Shown here piece by piece: positions 55,190 through 64,000 of a stretch of 64,000 nucleotides of DNA. Source of the stretch: Adiantum capillus-veneris (taxonomy: Eukaryota > Streptophyta > Polypodiopsida > Polypodiales > Pteridaceae); assembly GCA_014529385.2 (NCBI GenBank), contig CM043945.1, forward strand, positions 95,146,112-95,210,111, in the 5' to 3' direction. The notes beneath the pieces were generated by a model that saw only the letters and a list, made by a program, of their open reading frames with translations, was not told the DNA's origin and made no database searches. Both the position numbers and the translations under genes were made by a program. Each line of letters starts with the position of its first letter. The stretch's first letter is position 1.

Positions 55190-56247
55190 CGTTGAGAGCT
55201 TGTAATAGCTTCTATGGTCACCCTCTTCTCCATCTTCTTTATCCTCTTCCTCTCATGAAGAAAGTGATGGTGCGGACAAAGAGAACCAAGGCAAGAGAAA
55301 GGCAAGAAAGAGGTCACCCTCTTCTCCATCTTCCTCAAATTATTCATCTTCTGAAGAAAGTGGTGCAACTTTTGAACCATCAAAAAGAAGAGTCCATAGG
55401 AAATCCTATGCCGCGTGGAAGAGGTCGTCCAAGCTCAAGAAGTTCAAAGAGGGAGGGAAGAGCATCTCTTTCCTAACCTACGATGGCACCTTTGGTGCTA
55501 CAGACAAAGTCTTGGCCTTTATCCAACAATACGATGTGGCGTTTGGAGATGAGTGCTTCACGGAGTCCTCTAAGCTACACCATGTAGCCATGCACTTTCA
55601 TGGAGTCCTCTAAGATACACCATGCACTTTCAAACGTGCGCCATGCAATGGTGGTCTAGCCTATGGGCAAACAGTGAAGCTCCACGAACATGGAAAGCTT
55701 TAAGAGCTTCCATTATGAAGCAGGTTTTGGCCACCGATGCCAAAGACAAAGTACTCACCGAATGGCAAAGCTTGAAGCTCTCTCCCTCCGAATCCATTCA
55801 CAAATATGTAGACAAGTTTTGGGATTTACATCTCAAAGAAACTGTCTTAAAAAAGATGGATTTTGGAGAGAAAAAACACAATTTTGTGCGGGCTTAACTA
55901 AAGAAATGGTGGAGTATGTCAACTCCCAAAGGCCACGCACCATATCTGTGGTTATACACCATACTATGGTGGCTTCTCGAATCAATTTCCAAACAAGGGC
56001 TAAGAGAAATCCTAAGCCCACGGAAAACAAGGGTTCCAATGAGCCTAAGGGGAAGGACAATGTCCAAAAGTCTCCTAAGGGCAACTTCAATAACAACAAA
56101 GCTAAGGAGAAGAGAGTTTACAAAGGCAAAAACAAACTCTCCCCCAAAGAGCTTGAGCGTTATTGCAAGGATAACCGTTGTTTCAAGTGCAACGAGCAAG
56201 GGCATGCGTATCGCGCTTGTCCCCAAAAGAACACCCGCCATGAGTAG
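55190..56247 (+). pseudogene. Copy K gag, lacking its N-terminus
   Basis: Passes from leader directly into the Lys/Ser-rich middle (KARKRSPSSPSSS-like), so the MADNN-type start seen in copy I is missing. Then FKEGGKSISFLTYDGT, VLAFIQQYDVAFGDE, a duplicated segment with a stop at 55560-55625, SIHKYVDKFWDLHLKE, and the knuckle CFKCNEQGHAYRAC. A 22-bp unit (GGTCACCCTCTTCTCCATCT) occurs twice (55218 and 55312). Confidence 0.85.
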
Positions 56248-56700
56248 AGCTACCTTAGTCGAAATCCAAGAAGAGGAAGCTCACCACAAAGGATCTCCTC
56301 TATGCCATGCTTGGGGAAAGGTAAGAGAACATGATGCTTTTATTCTCTTTTGACCCTGGTTCTACTCACAATTTCATATCCACATAGTTGGCCACCAAGC
56401 TAGGCATCCAAACCTATGAGATGGGAAATGTCCTACCCACTGATGGTGCTTTCAAGGGGCAAGAAGCTTTAGTCACTCCCTTAATCAGGAAATTGAGGCT
56501 CCATGTCCAAAGCTATGTGGACAAACAGGACTTCTTTATCCCTCCTCTCAAGCACGAGGATGTAATCCTAGGGGCACCATGGTTTGATCGCATGGATGCC
56601 AATGTTAAATTCCCTGAAAGGAGAATCTACTTTAGGCTCATGGAAAAAGATATGTACATAGATGCTAAGGAAATGGGTAACACCATACCCATTGTACATA
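56248..56700 (+). pseudogene. Copy K aspartic protease
   Basis: The loop region (DPGSTHNFIS-like, about 56352-56385) is frameshifted and precedes the open MATKLGIQTYEMGNVL, LIRKLRLHVQSYVDKQDFFI and KHEDVILGAPWFDRM. Confidence 0.8.
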
Positions 56701-57520
56701 CGCAAGCTTTCAATAAGTCAATAAAGAGCTCTATTTCCGTGTACATGATTTTTGTTAAAGATTCTCAAAATGAACCTAATCCTTTAGCAAAAGAAAATAT
56801 AAACAACCACAAGGAATTAGAGTTATCCAATTTTCTCAAGGGGTTTCAAGATGTCTTTATTGACGACATCCCTTGTGAACTACCTCCTAAACGAGGCAAT
56901 GATGACCATGCAATTGAACTTCTTCCAAGAAGTTCACCGCCTAATAAACCTCCTTATAGAGTTTCTCAAGCTCAACAAGAGGAGATTATGCGGCAAGTGC
57001 ATGAGTTAGTTGAGAAGGGCATGGTTAGGCCTAGCTCATCTCCATTTTTCTCACCCGTGTTACTAGTGCAAAAGAAAGACGGCAATATCGTACGTCTGTT
57101 GACTATAGAGCACTAAATAGAATCACTATCAAGAATAGGTTTCCCGTTCCATGGGTAGAAGACCTATTTGATAAGCTACAAGGGTCGACCTACTTTAGTG
57201 GAATTGACCTAAAAAGTGGCTACCATCAAATAAGGATAGTTGATCAAGACACATTGCGCATTTTGCACTACATTTGGTCTTTACGAATACATCGTCATGC
57301 CTTTTGGCTTGACCAATGCACCAACCACATTCAACCGCTTGATGGAGAAGCTATTCAAGCCTCACCGAACCTTTACTGAAGTGTTCTTTGATGATATCAT
57401 CATCTACTCTAATTCATTAGAAGAACACAAGCAACACCTCCAGGTAATATTTCAAGTCTTAAGAGAGAATAAACTTTATGTTAATTGAAAGAAAAGCGAA
57501 TTTTTCGTACAAGAAATTCA
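56701..57520 (+). pseudogene. Copy K reverse transcriptase
   Basis: Linker LPPKRGNDDHAIELLPRSSP, start ELVEKGMVRPSSSPFFSPVL, a break at about 57085, [27 protein letters not shown], another break at about 57250, then [20 protein letters not shown], catalytic FFDDIIIYSN. A TGA at about 57486 follows LYVN. Confidence 0.88.
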
Positions 57521-58190
57521 GTATTTAGGTCACATTATCTCTCAAGATGGCATCCAAATGGATCCATCAAAGTCAGAGGTAATAAAAGGATGGCCTAAAC
57601 CAAGTAATCTTCATAAAAGAAGCTTTATAGGTATGTGTGCATACTATATACGCTTCATAGAAAAGTTCTCACAGATCGCAGGACCATTACATGACCTAAC
57701 AAAGAAAAACGTTAGGTATACATGGTCTACCAAGGAGAACAATGCTTTCAAAAAGCTTAAAGAAAAAGGCTTATCTCTCAACCTGTGCTTACACTATCGG
57801 CTCTCTCAAAGCCATTTGAGGTCCAATGTGACGCTTGTGGTGATTGCCTTGGAGCTGTTTTGCTCCAAGAAGGGAACGCCATAGCCTATGAAAGTCGAAG
57901 GCTTGACCCTGTTGAACAAGCTCTAGTCATATATAAAAAGGAACTCCTCACAGTTCTACATGCCTTAGACTCATGGATGCACTATTTATTGGGGATTCTT
58001 TTCATTCTGCGCGGACGGATCACCAAAGTCTTAAGTACTTCATGACGCAAACCAATCTCTCCAACAAACAAATGAGGTGGGAAAATTTCCTTTCGCAATT
58101 TCATTTTCATATTGCTCACATTGCTGGCAAGCATAATCCAGTAGCCGATGCACTCTCAAATGGCCAAGACTGAATGCGATTTCCATAGCA
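57521..58190 (+). pseudogene. Copy K RT connection and RNase H
   Basis: MDPSKSEVIKGWPKP, GMCAYYIRFIEKFSQIA, then in other frames VQCDACGDCLGAVLLQEG, KKELLTVLHALDSW, RTDHQSLKYFMTQTN and NPVADALSNGQD. Three frame changes. Confidence 0.85.
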
Positions 58191-59024
58191 ACTCACAATG
58201 ATCTATCTTCTATGATAGATGAGTACGCTATCTATCCCAATTTTAGAGTATTGATTTCAGCCCTTGCACTAGGGAAAAAAGAGGAGCCATTTACTTTAGA
58301 AGATGGTTATCTTCTCTATGGAAATAGACTATGCGTTACTAACTCACTACGTGAGAAAGTAATGTGTGAATCTCATGCTCCTCCTTATGCTGGGCATAAA
58401 GAGATTCAGTCTATCCTAAAGGGGATTGAAACATATTTCTATTGGCTTATGATGAAAGCAAACATACAAGAGTATGTTTCTAAATGTGTGGTATGCCAAA
58501 AGACGAAGTTAATAGAGGGAAGCAACCTGGATTGCTTCAACCTTTGCCAATCCCTAATTCACCATGGGAGAGCATATCCATGGATTTTATCTTTGGATTG
58601 CCTAAGTCTATCCATGGGAATGCGGGAATACTGGTTCAGTAAACAAGCTCATTTTATACATGTCAAAAAGACTATCAAACCCCATCAAATGGCAACCCTC
58701 TTCATTTCACAAATCTTCAAGTACCATGGCTTTCCAATTTCCATAGTGTCAGATAGAGATCCTAGAATGACCAGTAATTTTTGGAAGGGTCTCTTTGAGA
58801 ATTTAGGGACAAGGCTAAATTTCTCTTTGGCCTATCACAGGCAAACGGATGACCAAAGTGAAATAGCTAACCTAACAATTCTTGATCTACTAAAAACCTA
58901 TGTAATGGAAGTAGATCAAAGGTCCCAATGGGAGAAGTACTTTCCCTTAGTGGAGTATGCCTACAATAACACTGTACATACTTCCATGGGAAAAGCACCT
59001 TTCGAGGTAATTGAGGGGAGATAA
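58191..59024 (+). pseudogene. Copy K integrase
   Basis: Finger HAPPYAGHKEIQSI and [27 protein letters not shown] in one frame, then at about 58628-58634 a short gap brings [15 protein letters not shown] in, so the VVDR codons with the first catalytic Asp are absent. SDRDPRMTSNFW and TDDQSEIANL hold the second Asp and the Glu. Open frame 58212-59024. Confidence 0.87.
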
Positions 59025-59643
59025 AAAAGTCCCCTGCTACTCAAAGTACACGGAAAGATCTTCGATGCAGATGAGTATAGCCAAGACATACAAGAATCTT
59101 TCCAAAAGATTAAGGATGCTATCTCTATCTCATAGCAAAGGCAAAAGGCTGCTGCTGAGATAAGCACAGAAGAGCCCAAGCCTTTAAAGAAAATGATTGG
59201 GTCTTACTTAAATTTCCCAAGGCTCGATTAAGGCACACGACGGGCAAGAATCCTATGGGACACCAAAAGGACTATGCTAAGTTAGCAAAAAGGTACTATG
59301 GTCCCTTCCAAATTCTTAAACCAATCAATGAGATGGCGATCAACTCAAGTTTCCCAACCATTGACTCATACACAATGCTTTTCATGTGAGCCTACTTACA
59401 AAGTAGAGCCACCTCAAGGACCAACTATTGAAGACCCACCGGAGATCGAGGACCAAGAAGAGGTGCTGCAGTCCGAGTCCATTCTTTGACATGAAGACAA
59501 TATATTAAGAGGCAGTAAGACTATCCGAGGATATCTTATTAAGTTCAAGAATTATCCTTTTGAAGATGCTAGATGGATGCAAGGAATACAATCAAAGGAT
59601 AACCTAAACCTTGTCAATGCTTACAATGCTTCCCTAGAGTAAG
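59025..59643 (+). pseudogene. Copy K integrase C-terminus with chromodomain-like tail
   Basis: Frameshifted remnants: KFPKARLRHTT, then PPEIEDQEEVLQSESIL and TIRGYLIKFKNYPFEDARWM, the same tail type as in elements B and C. Confidence 0.75.
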
Positions 59644-59984
59644 CAAATGTACAAATGTTTAAAATGAACAAAGTTTTTGTCTTATAAGAGTCTCTTTTTC
59701 TTTATCGTGCACAAATGTGAAGTAGTATGCATGCTTAGAATCAAGTTTGTAGGGAGACGACGTCTCCCAAACACCAAGTAGAGCTTGTGTTCTCTACTAT
59801 GGAAGATTGATAGGACTAATGTGCAGACATGCTTGCAGTAGCTTAGGCTCTCAAGCACCAAATGGACTAGTCATCCATTTTGGAGTGATGTTGTAGGGTA
59901 ATCTAGGGATCCTCTACACGCTAGAAAAAGGACTAATGAATAGGCTTTATCTTCTCTAACCCATAGTTGAGGACGACTATGATT
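59644..59984 (+). other. Copy K 3' noncoding spacer
   Basis: No ORF. Contains two related phrases ending in ACCAAGTAGAGCTTG and ACCAAATGGACTAG. Confidence 0.6.
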
Positions 59985-59996
59985 TCAAGAGAGAAA
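59985..59996 (+). other. Polypurine tract of copy K
   Basis: CAAGAGAGAAA-type purine run directly before TGTCATAATAAC. Confidence 0.75.
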
Positions 59997-60374
59997 TGTC
60001 ATAATAACTAATATCTAATTCTCCTAAATGATTTTCTCATTTTAAAATGATCATTTAATATGAGAAAGTACCAGGGGGACAAAAAGCTAGGATATTGGTT
60101 AAGTTGGCAGACCGCCGGCCATAGTAGGGATCCAAAGGAGGGAAAATAGGGATCCAAAGGGGGGGCCATCTGCAAAAGAGAAATGTGCAAGAATGGGATT
60201 TAAAGACCCTAAGGTTCAGCTCATTAAGACTTCCAAAATGCTAAGGTTCCAAGATTCAAAGGTTGTGTCCAACGGTCAAACACTAGGAAAATTGGATGCT
60301 TTATCTGTGTACCAAAAAGTCTACAATGCTCCTACAAAGGAGGAGGCGAGCATTGCAAGTAGGAGATGAGAGAG

Positions 60375-60410
<36 letters not shown>

Positions 60411-61624
60411 ACACACACACATACACACTCACAAGCTTCCTTTACACAAAGGGAATGAGGAACACATGTCAGCTCCCTAGCCTAGATGCCCACAAGGTGC
60501 ACTCAAATCCTATTGGATGGCCATGGGGGTGGACCAATGAGAATTAGGCTAGAGTAGATCTAGTTTAATTCATTTAAAAACACTTATTAAAAGAGCCAAT
60601 AAGAATTAATCTCTCTAGAAGACTATTGGACAGTCTCCCAAGGGGTCCAATGAGCATTCAACAGCCCAATGGCTTGCCTGATTCCTATTGGCCAGAAGAC
60701 AAAGGGGTCCAATGAGAGTTTAGTTCCATTAATCAGTTACCTAAAGCTCTCACAAAAGGGGAAAGGGGGACACATGTCAGAAGACTATTACTTATGCTTC
60801 ATAAATCCTATTGGCTAAGCCTGGAGGGGTCCAATGGGAAGCCAGTAAGAGGAAATAGCATGAGGGGTCAACCAAGAGGGGGGGCCGAATTTCTCAAGCC
60901 ATTATTGCACACACACTCTCACTAGCTCATGTGTGAAACGAGAAGACTCTCTCTCTCCTTCTCAAGCTTTAATAAAAAGCTTATCACCTACTCCAAGCTT
61001 GTGAGAAGGAAGGCCTACACCAACTCTTGGGTTTGTGATGCAACGCCAACCAAGAGCCAAGCTTCAATGCATGCTCATCTCCTCTACCATGCTAATTACT
61101 AAGCTATGCTATGCTAATATAAGTGATTATGTGAGGAGATGTACATCTTTCTCGTAAGACTACTCCTTCTTCCTCTCAATCTACTCTCATACCCCGCTAG
61201 CTCTCACCATCTTCGAAGGTGTGTGAGGTCTTGGGTCTGAGACTGTGAGGGAATTGATGTTGTGTTTTATAAGTGTTTTGCTTAGTGCTTGAAGATTCCA
61301 TCTTCATTGCACTAGCTACTTATTGAAGGAACACAAAGAATTGTATTGTAAAATGTCTCTCTTGATGGGGGAAACCTATAATACAAAGCCTTTTGGAGGG
61401 GGGACCGGCTCCATGTAAATCCGATCCTCAACTGTTGTCAATAGTTTAATTTCTCTCTCTTTTGAAGTATTTTTCATGCCTATCTAACTAGGTGTTATGA
61501 TTTTAGTTGCTTTCTCAACCCTAGCACTCTTGTTATGCTCATTAGGAACCTATTCTAATGAAATGCTCACTATGTTCATGTTATTTTCTACTACACACAA
61601 GTTAATAGGCCATTAAATGCTACA
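59997..61624 (+). repeat. Copy K 3' LTR (LTR2), also 5' LTR of K2
   Basis: 1628 bp, TGTCATAATAACTAA to AATGCTACA. Contains a CA run (60373-60429). Followed directly by TTGGTATCAAAGC and gag leader. Confidence 0.93.
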
Positions 61625-61625
61625 T

Positions 61626-62114
61626 TGGTATCAAAGCACAAGGTTTCTCTTTTCTTGCTCAAGAACAGAGGTACTCAAGCCAGCTATAAATGGTTGTTAT
61701 TATTAATTGCAATTGAGTAACTTGAATAGGGATTTTTATGACTTGTAGTGCATCTGCCTTTGTGCAGATAACGGGGCATCACTGTCGAGAGCTATGGTCT
61801 TAATAGTGGAGTCCTTCGGGGCTTGCCTACGGCTTAACCACTATTGAGCTATTAAAAGCTTGATAGGAGCTGGTGATGTTTTGGTGTTGAAAGACCCTCT
61901 CTTCTATTCCTTGCAATTAATGGTATTCGAGCCACGGGTACAGTAGCTTGAGTGATTTTCTAAAGGGGTAAAGAGGAGTAGCAACTAGGACTTGAAGTGC
62001 CAAAGTACACCTAAAAATGTTTACACCTAAAAGTTGTTAGAATGGCTCACACTAGTAAAGAGAGTGAAATTAATGTTTGATAGCTTTGATTTTGCTAATG
62101 AGCAAGCTACTAAT
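61626..62114 (+). mobile_element. Gypsy-3 copy K2, primer site, leader and gag start
   Basis: TGGTATCAAAGC (61626-61637), a leader related to those of I and K, then ATG at 62042 reading MAHTSKESEINV and, after one extra base, DSFDFANEQ, which matches the MNIDKFDFAHEG start of copy I. Truncated at 62115 by copia fragment O. Confidence 0.85.
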
Positions 62115-62551
62115 TGTTGGAATTAGGGTTGCAGAGAAACACACACAGCATGGAGAAGATGAAGGAAGCTCAAGGAACACAATAGAGAGTGTGTTACGTA
62201 GTGTGAAATGGAAAGATAGATAGCCCTAGAATGATGGGCGTATATACAATGCACGGGGGAAAAAACCTCCTAAAGAGGCAAAAAATGCCCTGGCGGTCCT
62301 AGTGTGTTCACACACATCACTACCACATGTAGATGGTAACAAATCCCCCCTGGAGTGATGCAGTGAACAAGAGCCGGCACATGAGTAAAGGGAAGTGCCA
62401 TGCCCTAAGGACATGATCAGTCCACAAAGGGGAGTAAGCCTAAAGCTTTGCGGAAAGCTTCGAGCTTCACACGAGATGATGCCTTTGTGAAAAGATCTGC
62501 AAGGTTGTCTTGTGTTGGCACATAAACCAAGCTGATCTCTCTTGCTGAGAG
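62115..62551 (-). mobile_element. Copia fragment O, 3' end
   Basis: LTR 62115-62341 (same family as H), then polypurine tract and the end of RNase H on the minus strand: SLVYVPTQDNLADLFTKASS and KALGLLPFVD with the stop near 62417. In this copy the end frame is free of the stops seen in H. Cut at 62551 by the LTR of element L. Confidence 0.9.
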
Positions 62552-62743
62552 TGTTGGGGTATAAAGCCAAATGTGGTCGCCCAGGTAAGTGGGCGGGCCG
62601 CCAGGTATGTACACATATTCTTTTGTAAAAACCTAATAAGAACTCACTATGCTCTACACATTACAGTAGAGCGAGTTCACCATATTGTCGTGCTCTTCTT
62701 CTCACACTCTCTCTCGCGTCGCACTTCTGCTCGTACTCCTTCA
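62552..62743 (+). repeat. Copia L 5' LTR
   Basis: TGTTGGGGTATAAAGCC to CTCCTTCA. Confidence 0.85.
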
Positions 62744-62745
62744 AC

Positions 62746-62757
62746 TGGTATCAGAGC
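62746..62757 (+). other. Primer binding site of copia L (initiator Met-tRNA)
   Basis: TGGTATCAGAGC, two bases after the LTR. Confidence 0.93.
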
Positions 62758-63833
62758 TCAGATCGAGGCTCGGGGCAGCACTGCAGGAGGCTAGAGTCAC
62801 TAGCTCATATTGGAGTGAAATTCGACAGGCGAAGACACGGCCCCAAATCCTGTGGGGCAGCTCGAAGGCCTTGGTGTTCTCAGAATTTCATTCTGAGGTC
62901 ATCTCGGCCACCGTTCGGCTTCGACAAAGGTCTGCGCAGGCCATTTTCGACTACGTGGTCTCGGCGGGTGCAGATCCGACTCTGCAAATTTGGGGTTTTC
63001 AGCCTACGACTGCACGTGCTGAGGATATCGACACTCCCAGAGTGTTGATTTGTGGCTATCTACACATCGAAGGACGGCTCGCAGTTCTTGGAGGCGTGTC
63101 ACATACGACACGGGCGCATCTACACACAGATTGTAGGCGACATCCACTAGTTCATCAGGTAGCTTGTGTTTGCTGCTTGATATTCCAGATTTCATCCTGA
63201 CATTGCAGGTACTTCCACATGGGATGTATTGTCAGAGATGATGTATGTCTGTTGAGGGTTTGCTGGCTGTGAGTCACGCAGCAAACAACCGCCGCAGCGG
63301 TTACAGCATACAGTGGGAAATTTGTGGATGTATGACTTTGTGGGAAGTCTATGTACTGTCAGATTTACTGCAGCCTTTGTTGAGGGTCGAGTGAGGTTTT
63401 ATTGAGCTGGGGGATTCTCGAATGTTGAGATCCTTTCGGTGATACAGGTCTTGGAGCGATCCCTCGAGCACCCTTAGATAGGCAGCTAGGATGTATTGAC
63501 TGTGAGTTAGACAGTTGGGATTGCATCTTTGCTTTACTGCCGTTGAGGCATTGTCGCAGTCTATGCTTACAGGACAGTGACAGGACAGTCAGAGACAGTA
63601 CAGGTGCAGGACAGGTTTACCCGCAGCTTACAGTGTCAGAGAGACAGTGTTTTTGAGCTGTTTTTTGGTCTGTTTTTTGAGTACACCAGAGCCATTTTAC
63701 AAAGGAGACTCTGTCGAAATTTATGCAGAATCTGTTGGTTCATTTGACAGGTTGATATTGGTTCAGAGGTCAGTTTACGGAGGAAACTCTGCCGAATTTT
63801 TCCCAGGAAAGTAAACCACTGTGAAGCGTAGCT
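62758..63833 (+). other. Copia L long leader
   Basis: About 1.08 kb before gag. A 171-residue frame (62685-63200) overlaps the LTR and primer site and has no recognised domain. ACAGGACAG-type repeats lie at 63570-63610, and two related phrases (GGAGACTCTGTCGAAATTTA and GGAAACTCTGCCGAATTTTT) at about 63703 and 63782. Confidence 0.6.
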
Positions 63834-64000
63834 ATGGCTGGATCACAGGACACTGCTCTTTACAATATCAAGAAGCTGGATGGAACCAATTTCCCATTGT
63901 GGAAGAAGCAGATTTGGCACGTGTTGGTACAAAAGAAGCAGATAAAACCTATAAAGCTCAAAGGGATAAAACCAGAAGATATGGACGAAGATGAATGGAG
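63834..64000 (+). CDS. Copia L gag, N-terminal part (runs off window)
   Basis: Opens MAGSQDTALYNIKKLDGTNF with FPLWKKQIWHVLVQKKQ following, the conserved start of copia gag (DUF4219/UBN2 type). Open through the last base. The start is chosen as the first ATG before the conserved block. Confidence 0.85.
   Translation, partial: MAGSQDTALYNIKKLDGTNFPLWKKQIWHVLVQKKQIKPIKLKGIKPEDMDEDEW

Larger units (their letters stand above)
53387..61624 (+). mobile_element. Ty3/gypsy element, family Gypsy-3, copy K
   Basis: LTRs 53387-55032 and 59997-61624, primer site, gag, protease, RT, RNase H, integrase, chromodomain-like tail and polypurine tract in gypsy order. The second LTR is followed not by host flank but by another primer site and gag start (K2), so no target duplication is visible. 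Pol is frameshifted repeatedly. Related to copy I. Confidence 0.93.
62552..64000 (+). mobile_element. Copia element L (5' part; continues beyond window)
   Basis: A 192-bp LTR (62552-62743), primer site, a leader of about 1.08 kb and the start of a copia-type gag. Short LTR, Met primer site and the gag motif LDGTNFPLWKK point to Ty1/copia. Its 3' end and target duplication lie right of the window. Confidence 0.85.

Noticed and set aside
62685-63200. 171-residue ORF near the copia L primer site
   Set aside because: It starts inside the LTR and covers the primer site; no domain recognised. Kept as part of the leader only.

Overview
The window is intergenic, retrotransposon-packed DNA from a land plant with a large genome. 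Evidence: LTR elements primed by initiator Met-tRNA (TGGTATCAGAGC after most LTRs), plant-type Ty3/gypsy and Ty1/copia pol genes, a LINE with an ORF1/endonuclease/RT order, MITEs, and one possible small intron-bearing host gene with a plant-style start context. No bacterial gene, CRISPR array or rRNA was seen. The lineage cannot be fixed from sequence alone; a fern or other non-model plant is only a guess.

Layout. (1) 1-21588: a minus-strand gypsy element (family Gypsy-1, copy A) whose 3' end lies outside the window. Its gag holds a Gypsy-2 solo LTR (2864-4557). Its 5' LTR holds a 145-bp hAT-like MITE (6083-6227) and is split by a complete minus-strand Gypsy-2 element, copy B (6524-21474, target duplication CCAGC). 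B's gag is in turn split by a complete plus-strand Gypsy-1 element, copy C (12711-19194, target duplication GCTGC). Copy A itself sits in an older Gypsy-1 pol fragment, D (21589-22078). (2) 22079 to about 25090: an LTR element E with a 1-kb LTR and one charged gag-like ORF but no visible pol. (3) 26852-37520: a complete minus-strand Gypsy-1 element, copy G (target duplication ACCAC), whose 3' LTR was hit by a 4.65-kb LINE (27149-31800) exactly in a TC microsatellite. A second, tiny LINE 3' end, into which G inserted, is also flanked by TC repeats on both sides. (4) 37640-40966: low-repeat DNA with a candidate three-exon host gene on the minus strand (37867-39027), its putative promoter, and a 473-bp long-TIR Mutator-like MITE (39546-40018). 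(5) 40967-46124: a complete minus-strand copia element H (target duplication CTCGT). (6) 46125-51655: a copia gag remnant M, then a deleted minus-strand Gypsy-3 element I. (7) 51656-53386: the end of another LTR element, then anonymous DNA. (8) 53387-62114: Gypsy-3 copy K arranged LTR-internal-LTR-internal, cut by a copia fragment O (62115-62551), itself cut by copia element L (62552 to the window end).

No element has an intact pol: all carry stops, frameshifts or deletions, many as TAG or TGA where CAG, CGA or TGG is expected. Every integrase examined has lost or replaced the first catalytic Asp. The most interesting signals are the apparent TC-microsatellite targeting of the LINE, an LTR motif shared between two otherwise different gypsy families, the switch of Gypsy-2 to a primer site resembling tRNA-Glu, the integrase lesions shared among Gypsy-1 copies, and the nested order that gives a relative insertion chronology.
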